A stretch of DNA of 64,000 bases, taken from positions 1,302,001-1,366,000 of the forward strand of contig JAGYIL010000001.1 of NCBI GenBank assembly GCA_018402545.1, written 5' to 3'. The position numbers were made by a program, and so were the translations under genes. This stretch comes from Saccharospirillum sp. (GTDB lineage Bacteria; Pseudomonadota; Gammaproteobacteria; Pseudomonadales; Natronospirillaceae). How positions within the stretch are numbered: the stretch's first letter is position 1; each line of letters starts with the position of its first letter. The notes under the pieces were generated by a model, which had not been told where the DNA came from, did no database searches, and saw nothing but the letters and a program-made list of their open reading frames with translations. Below, one piece after another: positions 52,806 through 60,867 of this stretch.

Positions 52806-55800
52806 ATGGCAACACAACAGACGACAGGCCATCTGCACCTGGCCGGTTACCGCCTGCCCATTCTGGCCCTGACCGGTCGTGAAGCGCTCAACCGGCCCTG
52901 TTACCTCAAAGTCACCTGCCCAACACCGCTGCCACTGCCCGGCACCGAACTGCTGAACCTGCCCGCCTCGGTCGAGCTGCAACTGATCGACGGGCGCAGC
53001 CGCTGGTTTCATCTGCAAGTGCAGCAACTGGAACTGATTTCAGATGGCAACGACCGCGCCGAGCTTCGCCTTGCCAGCAAACTGCACCAGGGCACCCTGC
53101 AACCGCGCACCCGCCTGATGATGGACCAGACCCGGGAACAGGTGCTGAAACACCTGCTCGCCAGCATGGGTTACCAACCCCAGGAACTCGACCTGATTCT
53201 CGAGCCCGGCCCCGCACCCGATGGCCCCTTCCTGCAAGTCCAGGAGACCAACCTGCAGTGCCTGCAACGGCTGCTCGCCGAGGTGGGCGCCAACTACTGG
53301 TTCGAGCACCCACCCGGGCAAGACCACGAAACCCTGGTGATCCGCAACAACCCGGACTTCACCCCCTACCTGCCCGATATCGAATGGGCCAGCGCCGTCT
53401 CCGGTCTCGCCCCGGGCGACGCCCTGAACCGCATCACCGACGCCAAAGGCCACTGGCGCTGGCAGCCCAGCCGTATCGCCCGCTCGGTCAGCGAAGCGCA
53501 TCAGGGGGCCGGTAACGCCAGCCACAGAGGCATGACCGAGTTAACCATCGATCAGGCCAACCACCAGACGTTCGACCCACCGCTCGGGCGAGACGCCGCT
53601 GAAACCCGGGCCCTCTATGAACAGCAACGCCGCGATGCCACCCGCTACACCCTCAGCATCAGCAGCCACCTGCCGCTGCTGACCGCGGGCTATTGTTTAC
53701 CACTGGACGCGAGCAGCCTGCCCACCGGCACCCTGGGTGGTGGCACCCGGGGCGATTTCCGCATCCTCACCGTCGAGCACTCTGCTGAAGCCGACGGCGC
53801 AGGCCTGAGCTACCGCAACAGCGCGACGCTAATCCCCCGCAACGACCCGGTACGCCCGGAGCTGAACAAACCCCCGGCGCTGCCGCCCATGTTCCCGGCC
53901 CGCATCGAAAGCCGGTACGACCACGCCGAACTCGGCCGCGACGGCCGCTACTACTTCCGGCTCGACGCCGATGAAGCCTATGGCGCCCGCCAGCCCTACG
54001 ATGCCGCCACCCACGCCCAGGCCAGCCCGTTAACCGAACGGCTCGCCCCCTACGCCAGCCCCGAGCAGGATGGCATCACCACCGGCTGGCACTTCCCGTT
54101 GCTGAACCGCACCACTGTGCTGATTACCTGCCTTAACAACGACCCGGCCCGGGCAATGATCCTCGGCGTCATCCCCAGCCGCCACCAGATCGGCCCCGTA
54201 ACCCGGGACAACGCCGAACAATCGCGTCTGGTCACCCCAGGCCAAAACGAACTGCGCTTCGACGACAGCCTAGACGCCGAAGCCATCGCCCTGCACAGCT
54301 TCGATCAGCAAACCCTGCTGGCCCTGAACGCCGCCGGCACCGAACATTACATCAAGCTCGCCGCCCAGTTCGGCGGCCTGAGCCTCCGCGCCGGCAAAAC
54401 GCTCAACCTCACCACCGACACCGGCAACCTGGACGAGCGCATCGGCGGTAACCGCAACCAGAGCGTCAAACACCACAGCCACAGCCAGATCGACGGCCAC
54501 CAGCGCCACCAGGCCGAAGCCGAGCACCAGCACCTGGCCCAGTTCCACCTCACCCAGGCCGCCCATGGCGACTTCAGCCTCTGGGTCCAACAACGCCGCC
54601 TCACCCGGCGCATCCGCAGCGGCGACCGCACCACCGAGATCCAGCATGGCGATTACCAGATACAAGTCAGCGACGGCGCCCTGGTACACCAGGTCAACGG
54701 CGACATCACCATCGAGGGCAACGGCGGTGGAGACCTCGTACTGATCAAGGGCGACACCGGCGTCAAGATCGACCCCCAAGGCAACATCAAACTGTTCGGC
54801 AAAAAGATCACCCTTCACGGCACCCAGAGTGGTGTGACCTTCAATGGGGAGGTGAGTTATGACATTGGGGGTGGGAATGAGCCAGAAGATGTCTCTTTGC
54901 TGCATTCCGACCTGATCAAGGAAACCGCCCCCATCACCCTAAAACCCTTCGAAGCGCAAGCAGGGCAACCGCTCACCTATGAGCACCCGCAGGAAGAGCC
55001 GGAAGCGTCCGCAGAGCCCACAGTTGAGATCGTCACAAACCTCGACGGTCAAACCTATCATCTGTCCGACCGGCACCCCCCTGGCCACCCCATCACACCG
55101 CAGTTCTTCGACATCACCGTGCGCCAAGGCGAGACGCCAGACACGATCGCCTGGCGTTATCTTGGGATGCGTAATGCCCGGCGACTTTACTACTACAACG
55201 AACAGTACTCCAATCAGAGCCCTCCCCAACCTGGCGATACGGTCAGGTTACCGAGGGGGTGGGCCATCGACGTGGATATTCGTTCAGCCAACGCCCAGGC
55301 CATCACCGTGGAATTGCTTGGTGACAGGTCTTCACAGCAACGCATCAACGTGGGCGAGCAGCGTGTGCAATTTCCGCTAAGTGCCGGGCTCTATAAGGTG
55401 ATCGCCACCGCGGGCCAGGCCGAGGCCAGCGCTGAATTCGAGGTCACCGAAGAGCAGCTCAACCTCGAATGGCTAGACTTTCAGGCTCTGTACAACGACA
55501 CCTGGCAAACGCCGTTGCCGTTGTCGGGCGTCAACATCTTAGCCGGGGGAACCCTGGTAACCCAGCCACTTGATGTTCCAGTAGACGAGCCCACCCGGCA
55601 GGCCAATCGACTGTTCGAACAACTGCCCAACAGTGAACTCACCGTTGAGGTACCCCTTGAAGAAGGGCTGGAAGAAGAAATCGACAGCCTGCGTAGCTCC
55701 GTGGTATTGACGTTAGATGGTGCCTACCGGGATACCGTGGCGAGCATGGAAGGTTTTCAGGAGCATTGGGATACTTACGGTTATGCCGCCATTGCCATAG

Positions 55801-56819
55801 ATGGTAACCACGGCTCCGTCGAAGGCGCTCGATCCTGGCTTGAAGATCAGGCATCGCTGCTAGAAATAGACACCTGGAAAAACCTCGGCGACAAAATAGC
55901 CGAAGGCACCAGTAAAGCCCTGGACATCACCGCCGACTATGCTGTGGAACGCTATCAAGGCATCGTCCAATCGGCCAACGATGCCTCGCGCTGGGTTGAC
56001 GATAACAGCGACGGCCTGCAAAACTGGAACTGGTGGCAAACCCAGGCCGAGCAAGCCATGCAGGAGGCTAGAGAGGCGGGCTCTGCCCTTGTCGATGATG
56101 TTCAAGCGGGTCTAAACGACGCTGCGGAAATTCTGGGTGAAGCTCGCGACACCCTGGAAAAATTGTACCGCTATCGTAACGACATTCTCACCCTGCCAGA
56201 CCTCATTGCCTCGGGCGACGTAGAGAGCATTGAACGTTTTGTCGACACCATCCTGATGGACATCGACCCGGAGCTGGCCGCCGAAGTCAAAGACAACCCA
56301 AACTACCCCTTGGCTCTGGCGCTAATCGCCGACCACGACGCTGCCCTAACCTACGTCATGTACCTGAGCTTGATCTTTGAAGCGGTACCGCCGAACTTTT
56401 ACGCCTACATCGCCGGTAAGGGCGGGGCTTATCTTGCATTGGAATTACTCATACTGGCCCTGATGAGCCTGCTCACCCTCGGCGTCGGCACCGCCGCCCG
56501 CCTGACCATGATCGCGGCCCGCCTCTCTGCCCGCAGCGCCCAACTGGCCGGAGCAAGCCAAAACATCCGAAAGGCACAACAAGCGCTGGACGCCTTTATT
56601 CGAACCATCAACGACATTGTGGACAGCCTAACCACCCTGGAACAGCTCGGCGGTAAACTGGTCAGGGCCAGAAACGCTGGCTTGGTGCTCAGGGCAAGTC
56701 CGAACACCCGGCTTGAACACAGAAAAGACACCACCCGGCGGGAGCAGCGTTGCCGACTGTGCCATAAAACAGACCATACAACGCCGCGTAGTCTGCGTGG
56801 GTGCGTGGTAGAGGATTAA
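52806..56819 (+). CDS. Large VgrG-type spike with LysM-like and membrane segments
   Basis: A 1337-residue second VgrG. Residues about 1-360 are the gp27/gp44-like base and about 360-470 the OB/needle part (TGWHFPLLNRTTVLITCLNND). About 500-680 form a beta-helix rich in H/Q. About 760-815 look like LysM (FDITVRQGETPDTIAWRYLG). Then follow a sandwich domain, a helical, partly coiled part (960-1150) and hydrophobic helices near 1195-1240 (YLALELLILALMSLLTLGVG). The tail ends CRLCHKTDHTTPRSLRGCVV. The C-terminal half is delivery and adaptor sequence rather than a known toxin. The first 2 kb are notably GC-rich. The nuclease gene follows 22 bp later. Confidence 0.85.
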   Translation: MATQQTTGHLHLAGYRLPILALTGREALNRPCYLKVTCPTPLPLPGTELLNLPASVELQLIDGRSRWFHLQVQQLELISDGNDRAELRLASKLHQGTLQPRTRLMMDQTREQVLKHLLASMGYQPQELDLILEPGPAPDGPFLQVQETNLQCLQRLLAEVGANYWFEHPPGQDHETLVIRNNPDFTPYLPDIEWASAVSGLAPGDALNRITDAKGHWRWQPSRIARSVSEAHQGAGNASHRGMTELTIDQANHQTFDPPLGRDAAETRALYEQQRRDATRYTLSISSHLPLLTAGYCLPLDASSLPTGTLGGGTRGDFRILTVEHSAEADGAGLSYRNSATLIPRNDPVRPELNKPPALPPMFPARIESRYDHAELGRDGRYYFRLDADEAYGARQPYDAATHAQASPLTERLAPYASPEQDGITTGWHFPLLNRTTVLITCLNNDPARAMILGVIPSRHQIGPVTRDNAEQSRLVTPGQNELRFDDSLDAEAIALHSFDQQTLLALNAAGTEHYIKLAAQFGGLSLRAGKTLNLTTDTGNLDERIGGNRNQSVKHHSHSQIDGHQRHQAEAEHQHLAQFHLTQAAHGDFSLWVQQRRLTRRIRSGDRTTEIQHGDYQIQVSDGALVHQVNGDITIEGNGGGDLVLIKGDTGVKIDPQGNIKLFGKKITLHGTQSGVTFNGEVSYDIGGGNEPEDVSLLHSDLIKETAPITLKPFEAQAGQPLTYEHPQEEPEASAEPTVEIVTNLDGQTYHLSDRHPPGHPITPQFFDITVRQGETPDTIAWRYLGMRNARRLYYYNEQYSNQSPPQPGDTVRLPRGWAIDVDIRSANAQAITVELLGDRSSQQRINVGEQRVQFPLSAGLYKVIATAGQAEASAEFEVTEEQLNLEWLDFQALYNDTWQTPLPLSGVNILAGGTLVTQPLDVPVDEPTRQANRLFEQLPNSELTVEVPLEEGLEEEIDSLRSSVVLTLDGAYRDTVASMEGFQEHWDTYGYAAIAIDGNHGSVEGARSWLEDQASLLEIDTWKNLGDKIAEGTSKALDITADYAVERYQGIVQSANDASRWVDDNSDGLQNWNWWQTQAEQAMQEAREAGSALVDDVQAGLNDAAEILGEARDTLEKLYRYRNDILTLPDLIASGDVESIERFVDTILMDIDPELAAEVKDNPNYPLALALIADHDAALTYVMYLSLIFEAVPPNFYAYIAGKGGAYLALELLILALMSLLTLGVGTAARLTMIAARLSARSAQLAGASQNIRKAQQALDAFIRTINDIVDSLTTLEQLGGKLVRARNAGLVLRASPNTRLEHRKDTTRREQRCRLCHKTDHTTPRSLRGCVVED

Positions 56820-56841
56820 AGAGTCAAGGAGAGTAATAGAC

Positions 56842-57492
56842 ATGACCACAATGGATACAATGGGAGCCGATCAAAAAGACACACGATACCGTCGGCGGTT
56901 GGAACATAAAGTGCGAAACATGGCAGACCACCCCATCCATCATGGCATAACCATGCAGGCGCATCACCTGATCTCCCAGGAGGGGATCAGGAACTCAGAG
57001 TTAGGTGATGAATTGAAACACCGAGGTTACGACATGAATGTAATCGAAAACCTGGTTTTTTTGCCGAGTGAGTTGATGGGGGCGTGTCACTTGGGAGTAC
57101 AGCTTCATCGTGGAGACCATACTAAAGTGTCCAAGTTCACGGGGCGTTCGTATCATAATGAGGTCAAGAATCAGATTCTGGTAATAGAAACCAGAATAAG
57201 CACCTGTAAAAGTACACCTAAGCAAACCCAAGAATACGTTTGCAATGCTATGGATGAAAAGTCAGAGTATATGCTGGATTTGATAGCCGACTTTAAAATG
57301 CCTCTGACGCATATTGATGAAGCCTTCGATTTGGATGAGCCCCTGGGGTGTGGCAACCAGCATACGCTGGCAGACCATAGGGCGTATGCGACGACTTGTC
57401 GGCATCAGCGTAATCACGGTGGCCATAGAGACCCTAAGGGCAATGCTATTACTTTACCGAAGCAACAATACACGCTAAGAGTGGGCCAATAA
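56842..57492 (+). CDS. AHH-type nuclease, T6SS effector
   Basis: A 216-residue protein of the AHH branch of the HNH/endonuclease VII superfamily. Visible: the AHH motif in TMQAHHLISQEGI (histidines about residues 41-42), then NLVFLPSELMGACHLGVQLH with HRGDH and YHNEV, the usual histidines of this fold. No signal peptide. It has its own ribosome site (AAGGAGAG) and starts 22 bp after the large VgrG, whose C terminus lacks a toxin. Its TAA overlaps the next gene's ATG (TAATG). It is probably injected DNA-cutting cargo carried by that VgrG, with the next gene as immunity. Secretion is inferred. Confidence 0.8.
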   Translation: MTTMDTMGADQKDTRYRRRLEHKVRNMADHPIHHGITMQAHHLISQEGIRNSELGDELKHRGYDMNVIENLVFLPSELMGACHLGVQLHRGDHTKVSKFTGRSYHNEVKNQILVIETRISTCKSTPKQTQEYVCNAMDEKSEYMLDLIADFKMPLTHIDEAFDLDEPLGCGNQHTLADHRAYATTCRHQRNHGGHRDPKGNAITLPKQQYTLRVGQ

Positions 57493-58121
57493 TGACTGAC
57501 TATAATGAACAATACTATATTTCTCTTGTTCCTGCCGGGGATGATATTTTGTTCCCAAAGCTTCAGAAAAGATCAGCAAAGAGTCGGTATCGAATTAGGA
57601 AGTATGACACGAATCAGGGGCCTCTATTTTTTGAGAACTGCTGGCGTGAAGAAGACAAACGCATGGGTGTTAAAAGAGACCCTCTGCCTGATATTTTGGT
57701 TGAGGGCTCCGAGCTAATTGTGCCCCCGGTACTAAAAGAATACCTCCAACACACCTCGATTGTTGGAATGCAGTTTGTTCATGCCATATATGTGGATGAC
57801 GATGACCATTGGCATGAAAACTACTGGGCCATGAATTTCTATGAGCGCATCGCAGCCCTAGATATTGATAATAGTGAAATTAATTGGAAGTATTCGCATC
57901 CGGAAGAAAACGAATATGAGGTTGTCCGGTACTCATTGTCTTCACTGGTTCTTGATGAAATTCCTGAGGAGACTCGGCTTGTTTTCAAGATAGGCCAGGC
58001 TAATAGGGCTTATGTTTTAGTTCATCAAAAAGTTAAGGATTTCATCGAACAGGCAGGCTTTACCGGCTTACGCCTAATCAAGGTGTCTGAATTTGAAGAA
58101 GGCCGTCAGTTTAAAGGATGA
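57492..58121 (+). CDS. Imm11/DUF1629-like immunity protein, copy 1
   Basis: A 209-residue cytoplasmic protein coupled by TAATG to the AHH nuclease gene. The layout (LPDILVEGSELIVPPVLKEYL in the middle, a C terminus with VKDFIEQAGFTGLRLIKVS) resembles DUF1629/Imm11 proteins, which pair with polymorphic toxins. It should neutralise the nuclease in the producing cell. A paralogue at 59803-60432 has the same length and differs at about 47 of 209 positions by hand count. The last 30 codons are almost identical in DNA. Confidence 0.75.
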   Translation: MTDYNEQYYISLVPAGDDILFPKLQKRSAKSRYRIRKYDTNQGPLFFENCWREEDKRMGVKRDPLPDILVEGSELIVPPVLKEYLQHTSIVGMQFVHAIYVDDDDHWHENYWAMNFYERIAALDIDNSEINWKYSHPEENEYEVVRYSLSSLVLDEIPEETRLVFKIGQANRAYVLVHQKVKDFIEQAGFTGLRLIKVSEFEEGRQFKG

Positions 58122-58290
58122 TGACCGTGGAGCTGGGTTGTTCGATTAGCAGCCCTAGGAAAGTTCTGAATAAACGCCAATTTCCGCCAGAATTGACCTG
58201 AGCAAGCAAAAATCGGGGATTTCAGACACTATTGCCCATTTGTTCGCTATTTTTTTACCCGTCTTCCACCATTTTGGCGGAAACAGGCGC
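58032..58290 (+). repeat. 259-bp direct repeat, copy 1 (matches 60343-60601)
   Basis: It covers the last 90 bp of immunity gene 1 and 169 bp beyond. Against 60343-60601 I count 9 mismatches and no gap; only one mismatch falls in the first 160 bp. Inside, TTTCCGCCA (58181-58189) and TGGCGGAAA (58275-58283) form an inverted repeat 103 bp across. Confidence 0.85.
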
Positions 58291-58337
58291 ACCGGCCCTA
58301 CGCCAGCAAGTTTTTTTCGCTAATCAGGAAAAGGGGG

Positions 58338-58994
58338 AATGCCATATACTGGTCCACCACGATCGACCATATCGTCGATAGCGACAGCGACCCGGATTTG
58401 ATACGCCGCAGCGTGGGCATGGGCGACCAGTATTTTGACCCCAATGAGAAATGGGTTATGGTACTGATTGATCGGAAAAAGCACGAAGCGGCCAGCATAG
58501 GCACCAGCATCGTTCCGACCTACGATAACCTGACGCAGTTTGCCTTACGCCAGGCAGGCCATGACCCTGCCAAAGAAGCACTTATTCGGGAAGTGATGAC
58601 GGAAAGGTACAGCAGGGAGTATTTGCACTATAAGAACATGGCTGACAACGTGGTTGGCAAGGATGCAAATAATAAGGACATTCCGGCTTATGATTTGAAG
58701 AAGACAGATGGCCTCAATGAATTTTTAAATGATACGTTTGGTAATGACCTGCATAAACAAGAATTGTTTAAATCCACGTTTGAAATTGAAAAGCAATACG
58801 GGGCTTACAAAGAGTACGCAGGCAATGGGCTTACCATGAGCTTGCATAAGGATGGGCCAATACCACAGTCGCAGAGCTATGGCGTAAAGGAAACCTTTAC
58901 TTACGAGACTGATCCCTGGACTCTACAAAATATGTTAAAAGGAAATATGATTAAGATCATTGATTTAGAATCATTACCGGAGAAAGCCAAGTGA
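58338..58994 (+). pseudogene. 5'-truncated toxin-like module
   Basis: The recognisable frame starts about 58338 (NAIYWSTTIDHIVDSDSDPD) and runs to 58994, about 218 residues. No ATG with a ribosome site is at the front: the first options are TTG 58398 and ATG 58419, both inside the conserved-looking part. It seems to be the C-terminal toxin part of a larger effector whose 5' portion was lost at the repeat ending 58290. Its stop overlaps the GTG of the next gene, as in toxin-immunity pairs. I do not recognise the fold. It may still be expressed from an internal start. Confidence 0.5.
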
Positions 58995-59509
58995 CCACAC
59001 AGTCGCGTTATCCCTATCAACTAAAGTTATATAGCCCGAATGATCCGGAATTTATGGTTCATAGTCGGTTTAATAATCCACTATTTCCAGAAGATGACCT
59101 GGTTATTTCAACTTGTCGAGGATACTTATGCTTTACCAATTGGGCTATTGAACCTAACCCAAGAGGAAGGTATTTAGTAGGCCAGTTTGAATGTGCCTTG
59201 CCTTACTTGAAGTGGCTTCTTGGAGTGATGGCTCGCTTTAAGCTAAGGCCTGAGCAAGGAGGTTACCCCCCCGGGACCATGTACGATATTGTGCAATTGG
59301 ACAAGGAAAATGAGTTGTACGTGTTTAGAGGGGCGCACCACGGTAACAATGGGTTAATGATATATGCCTTGGAGAACCGAAAACGCCACTCATACATCAA
59401 TGCTCAAATGAGTCAGGAGTTTGACCTATATGATGTTTACCTGGAAGATCATGGCTTGATGCAGGTGTTGTTGGATATTCAACAAAAATATGAAGATGGT
59501 CAGCTTTAG
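58991..59509 (+). CDS. Probable immunity protein for the preceding toxin module
   Basis: A 172-residue soluble protein starting with GTG 58991 (VTTQSRYPYQLKLYSP), overlapping the upstream stop by 4 bp (GTGA). No signal peptide or membrane helix. It has no family I recognise. The position directly behind a C-terminal toxin fragment, the overlap and the AT-rich composition make an immunity role likely. Confidence 0.6.
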   Translation: MTTQSRYPYQLKLYSPNDPEFMVHSRFNNPLFPEDDLVISTCRGYLCFTNWAIEPNPRGRYLVGQFECALPYLKWLLGVMARFKLRPEQGGYPPGTMYDIVQLDKENELYVFRGAHHGNNGLMIYALENRKRHSYINAQMSQEFDLYDVYLEDHGLMQVLLDIQQKYEDGQL

Positions 59510-59538
59510 TGAGAAGCGTATGAGGTGTCCCCTAGGAA

Positions 59539-59802
59539 GATGTTATCAACTGGGACGAGCATGATTACTATTGGCAAGAGTTACACTAGCAGCATGAGTT
59601 ATTCAACGAGCGGCAGACTCAGTTTTCTCACCTACTCAGCTCATTTATGCATGACTCGGACTTGATCGGTAAAGTTGGCTCACTCGATACTTACTTTAAA
59701 AAATTTTATATTGCACTGAACCGAAAAGTGGTGATGAACGAAATCTTAAAGTGCGAAAATCATTTTCGCGAAACAAAATTACACGCTGAAGGTGGGCCAA
59801 TA
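59539..59802 (+). pseudogene. Degenerate effector fragment before immunity copy 2
   Basis: One frame reads EDVINWDEHDYYWQELH, a TAG at 59587-59589, then QHELFNERQTQFSHLLSSFM and on through HDSDLIGKVGSLDTYFKKFY. It is open on both sides of the stop and looks like the helical part of a large T6SS effector. In another frame the last codons before the next gene read NYTLKVGQ-stop, matching the QYTLRVGQ-stop of the AHH nuclease (57467-57492). So this is a scrambled remnant of one or two toxin genes. Confidence 0.55.
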
Positions 59803-60432
59803 ATGACGGACTACAATGATCAATATTATGTTTCGCTGATTCCGGAAGGTGACGAAGTCTTATTTCCTAAGCTACATAAAAGGTCCGCAAGGAGTCGATA
59901 TCGCATACAGAAATATGATATTAGCCAGGGGCCGCTTTTTTTTGAGAACTGCTGGCGTGAAGAAGATCGGAAGATGGGTGTTAAACGAGACCCATTGCCG
60001 GATATTCTGGTTGAAGGTTCTGAGCTCATCATTCCACCAGTATTGAAAGAGTATCTACAGAAATTTCCAATAGATGGAATGCAGTTTGTGCATTCCATCT
60101 ACATTGATGATTATGACAAGTGGCATGAGAATCGCTGGGCCATTAATTTTTATCAGCGTATTGCTGCTTTGGATGTTGACAATTGCAAAATAGAATGGGA
60201 GTTTTCGAATCCAACACAGAATGAGTATACTGTCGAGCGTTTTAGCCTATCTAGAAAGGTTTTGGATGAAATTCCTGAGGAATCGCGTTTGGTATTCAAA
60301 ATAGGCCAGTCACGTAAATCCTATGTCATGGTCCATGAAAGAGTTAAGGATTTCATCGAACAGGCAGGCTTTACCGGCTTGCGCCTAATCAAGGTGTCTG
60401 AATTTGAAGAAGGCCGTCAGTTTAAAGGATGA
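59803..60432 (+). CDS. Imm11/DUF1629-like immunity protein, copy 2 (orphan)
   Basis: A 209-residue paralogue of the protein at 57492-58121, about 78% identical by hand. ATG 59803 sits in the same TAATGAC context as copy 1, after a leftover toxin tail. An upstream frame extending to 59647 is the remnant, not this gene. With no intact partner toxin beside it, it is probably an orphan immunity gene giving protection against related strains. Confidence 0.75.
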   Translation: MTDYNDQYYVSLIPEGDEVLFPKLHKRSARSRYRIQKYDISQGPLFFENCWREEDRKMGVKRDPLPDILVEGSELIIPPVLKEYLQKFPIDGMQFVHSIYIDDYDKWHENRWAINFYQRIAALDVDNCKIEWEFSNPTQNEYTVERFSLSRKVLDEIPEESRLVFKIGQSRKSYVMVHERVKDFIEQAGFTGLRLIKVSEFEEGRQFKG

Positions 60433-60601
60433 TGACCGTGGAGCTGGGTTGTTCGATTAGCAGCCCTAGGAAAGTTCTGAATAAACGCCAATTTCCGCCA
60501 GAATTGACTTGAGCAAGCGAAAATCCGGGATTTCAGACACTATTGCCCATTTGTTCACTAGTTTTTTGCCCGTCTTACATCATTTTGGCGGAAACAGGCG
60601 C
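60343..60601 (+). repeat. 259-bp direct repeat, copy 2 (matches 58032-58290)
   Basis: Same element as at 58032-58290: the last 90 bp of immunity gene 2 plus 169 bp. After the repeat the two loci carry unrelated sequence, so its right end marks a recombination join. Confidence 0.85.
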
Positions 60602-60859
60602 GTCCATATGCTGACGCGCACCGTGGTCAGCAAACGGGAATATCTGGAAGTATTGGAACATACCCTGGGCCAATCAGTCACCGGTCGCACCGAATTGCAG
60701 CACTGTGATCATGCTGCCAGAGTTCAAGCCGAGTTGCTTGCCTACTTGGACGACACGAGTGATCGAAGGGAGCTGGGTTCCTGGTGGGCGTTGTTACCGG
60801 ACCCGACTCACTGCACTTGCAGCGTACTCGACACTGGACCCAGTAACCCCTTTGATTAG
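60485..60859 (+). pseudogene. Effector gene fragment
   Basis: An open frame of about 125 codons (TPISARIDLSKRKSG..., then MLTRTVVSKREYLEVLEHTL, TGRTELQHCDHAARVQAELL, DRRELGSWWALLPD). The middle looks like genuine protein from a large effector. No start codon with a ribosome site is present and the end (CTCSVLDTGPSNPFD) looks out of frame. Its first 39 codons lie in the direct repeat and occur again at 58174-58290. Substitutions between the copies are partly synonymous, which suggests former coding sequence. Confidence 0.5.
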
Positions 60860-60867
60860 GGGTTACT
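60842..60867. terminator. Perfect hairpin over the stop codon of the FGE-like gene
   Basis: AGTAACCCCT-TTGATT-AGGGGTTACT: a perfect 10-bp stem that includes the stop codons of both flanking frames (60856-60859). It likely ends transcripts from either side, although no long T run follows. Confidence 0.5.

Noticed and set aside
52912-54905. Several long minus-strand frames opposite the large vgrG
   Set aside because: The GC-rich codon use of the vgrG leaves the opposite frames open; the peptides are low-complexity and unlike proteins.
32846-56819. Prophage tail cluster
   Set aside because: TssB/C, Hcp and VgrG are phage-like, but TssJ, TssL, TssM and ClpV make this a T6SS; no capsid, terminase or integrase gene is seen.
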